Position numbers and translations under genes: made by a program
Part shown: in pieces, positions 63,645 through 64,000 of the stretch
Layout of the letters: every line of letters starts with the position of its first letter
Numbering within the stretch: position 1 is the first letter of the stretch
Notes under the pieces: model-generated
The model's input: the letters and a program-made list of their open reading frames with translations, nothing else
Told to the model about the DNA's origin: nothing
Databases searched by the model: none
Source of the DNA: Stutzerimonas sp. S1
Lineage (GTDB): Bacteria; Pseudomonadota; Gammaproteobacteria; Pseudomonadales; Pseudomonadaceae
DNA: 64,000 nucleotides
Direction of reading: 5' to 3'
NCBI RefSeq assembly: GCF_025966695.1
Contig: NZ_JAOEIY010000003.1
Span: 461,011 to 525,010 of the forward strand

Positions 63645-64000
63645 ACACCTCCAGGCCTCATAATACGGCCCACTAGGAGGTGCCATGAGCAACCCGCGTT
63701 ATCCCGAAGAATTCAAAATCGAAGCAGTCAAACAGGTGACCGAACGAGGTCTGCCAGTGGCGGAGGTAGCTGCTCGTTTGGGCATGTCGACCCACAGCCT
63801 GTATGCCTGGGTTAAACGCTACAGCAAGCCCGAAGAGCAGCGCGCGCAAGAGGACAATCAGCAAGCTGAGCTGCGTCGTCTTCGTGCCGAACTCAAGCGC
63901 GTGACCGAAGAGCGAGACATCCTAAAAAGGCCGCCGCGTACTTTGCCAAGGAGTGCGGCTGAAGTACGCCTTCATCAACCAGCTATCCGCTGACTATTCG
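63623..64000 (+). mobile_element. IS3-family insertion sequence, left end, cut by the window edge
   Basis: The terminal sequence TGAATCGCCCCTAGTTTCG is the kind of end seen in IS3 elements of Pseudomonas, followed by an orfA with AGGAGG upstream and the first codons of orfB (KYAFINQLSADYS frame) up to the window end. Confidence 0.75.
63685..63993 (+). CDS. IS3-family transposase OrfA, frameshifted near its end
   Basis: The helix-turn-helix (YPEEFKIEAVKQVTERGL; VAARLGMSTHSLYAWVKRY) and leucine-zipper region (LRRLRAELKRVTEERDILK) are typical OrfA. At 63922-63929 there are five A residues before GG where such elements normally have six. From here the frame leaves the usual KKAAAYFAKECG ending and reads RPPRTLPRS. 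This may be a one-base deletion or a sequencing error at the slippery site. Confidence 0.8.
   Translation: MSNPRYPEEFKIEAVKQVTERGLPVAEVAARLGMSTHSLYAWVKRYSKPEEQRAQEDNQQAELRRLRAELKRVTEERDILKRPPRTLPRSAAEVRLHQPAIR

Noticed and set aside
1..64000. CRISPR arrays, tRNA or rRNA genes
   Set aside because: No regularly spaced repeats, tRNA-like cloverleaf or rRNA sequence was noticed in the intergenic stretches.

Overview
The window looks like a chromosomal accessory region of a Pseudomonas-type gammaproteobacterium: Shine-Dalgarno led genes, arcA-arcB-arcC gene order, EmrAB/NodT-type efflux and ISL3/IS3 elements. Its left half (about 1-34 kb) is recognisable as an abietane diterpenoid (resin acid) degradation cluster, collinear with what I recall of the dit cluster of Pseudomonas abietaniphila BKME-9. 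The characteristic parts are all present: a two-subunit Rieske dioxygenase, an unusual [3Fe-4S]/[4Fe-4S]-type ferredoxin, an extradiol dioxygenase with full metal and active-site residues, an IclR regulator, a permease, a thiolase-like gene, a CoA ligase and a cytochrome P450. dit letters are given from memory and gene order, not from a database.

Layout, dit region. 8-2890 (minus): MFS permease, putidaredoxin-type [2Fe-2S] ferredoxin, FAD ferredoxin reductase. 3035-4720: chemoreceptor. 4786-9358: ditA3-B-C-D-E operon. 9449: ditR (IclR). 10247-11842 (minus): ditF plus a DUF35 partner, probably an aldolase pair. 11969-13665: ditG-H. 13848-15876: ditA1-A2. 15925 (minus): DUF2889 protein. 16780: ditI SDR. 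17692 (minus): CoA ligase ditJ. 19505: TetR ditK. 20575-26564: amidohydrolase, FAH-family, 3-hydroxyacyl-CoA dehydrogenase, thiolase, AhpD-like protein, P450. 26797-34141: second amidohydrolase, a probable heteromeric acyl-CoA dehydrogenase pair, enoyl-CoA hydratase, third acyl-CoA dehydrogenase, periplasmic Cache protein, alpha/beta hydrolase. Together they would oxidise C7 (P450), dihydroxylate and meta-cleave the aromatic ring, hydrolyse C-C bonds (three FAH-family enzymes) and beta-oxidise the rest. The strongest new signal is a recurring operator-like element (ACA-N13-TGT with a TCGAAAAGTGTC core) in front of at least five of these transcription units. A separate palindrome, TATTCT-N6-AGAATA, lies at ditR, and a related copy lies at the permease/ferredoxin operon.

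Right half. 34887-36508: XRE and TetR regulators. 36606-45147: a tightly coupled plus-strand array made of a tripartite DHA2-type pump, an LpxR-like lipid A deacylase, a tiny membrane protein, a lipoprotein alpha/beta hydrolase and a DUF4105 protein. 45438-50092 (minus): an arginine deiminase operon whose transporter is of the YfcC type rather than the classical ArcD, with an Anr/FNR-like box upstream. 50654-57142 (minus): an RbbA/YhhJ-type ABC exporter with HlyD and outer-membrane components, and a divergent TetR gene at 57773. A near-identical 15-bp operator-like palindrome is found both at that TetR promoter and upstream of the arc operon. 58769-61890 (minus): chemoreceptor, porin-like protein and small PstS-like protein, with an intact ISL3 element (8-bp target duplication) inserted upstream. 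The right edge holds the start of an IS3-family element that truncates a membrane-protein gene. I saw no rRNA, tRNA or CRISPR array.
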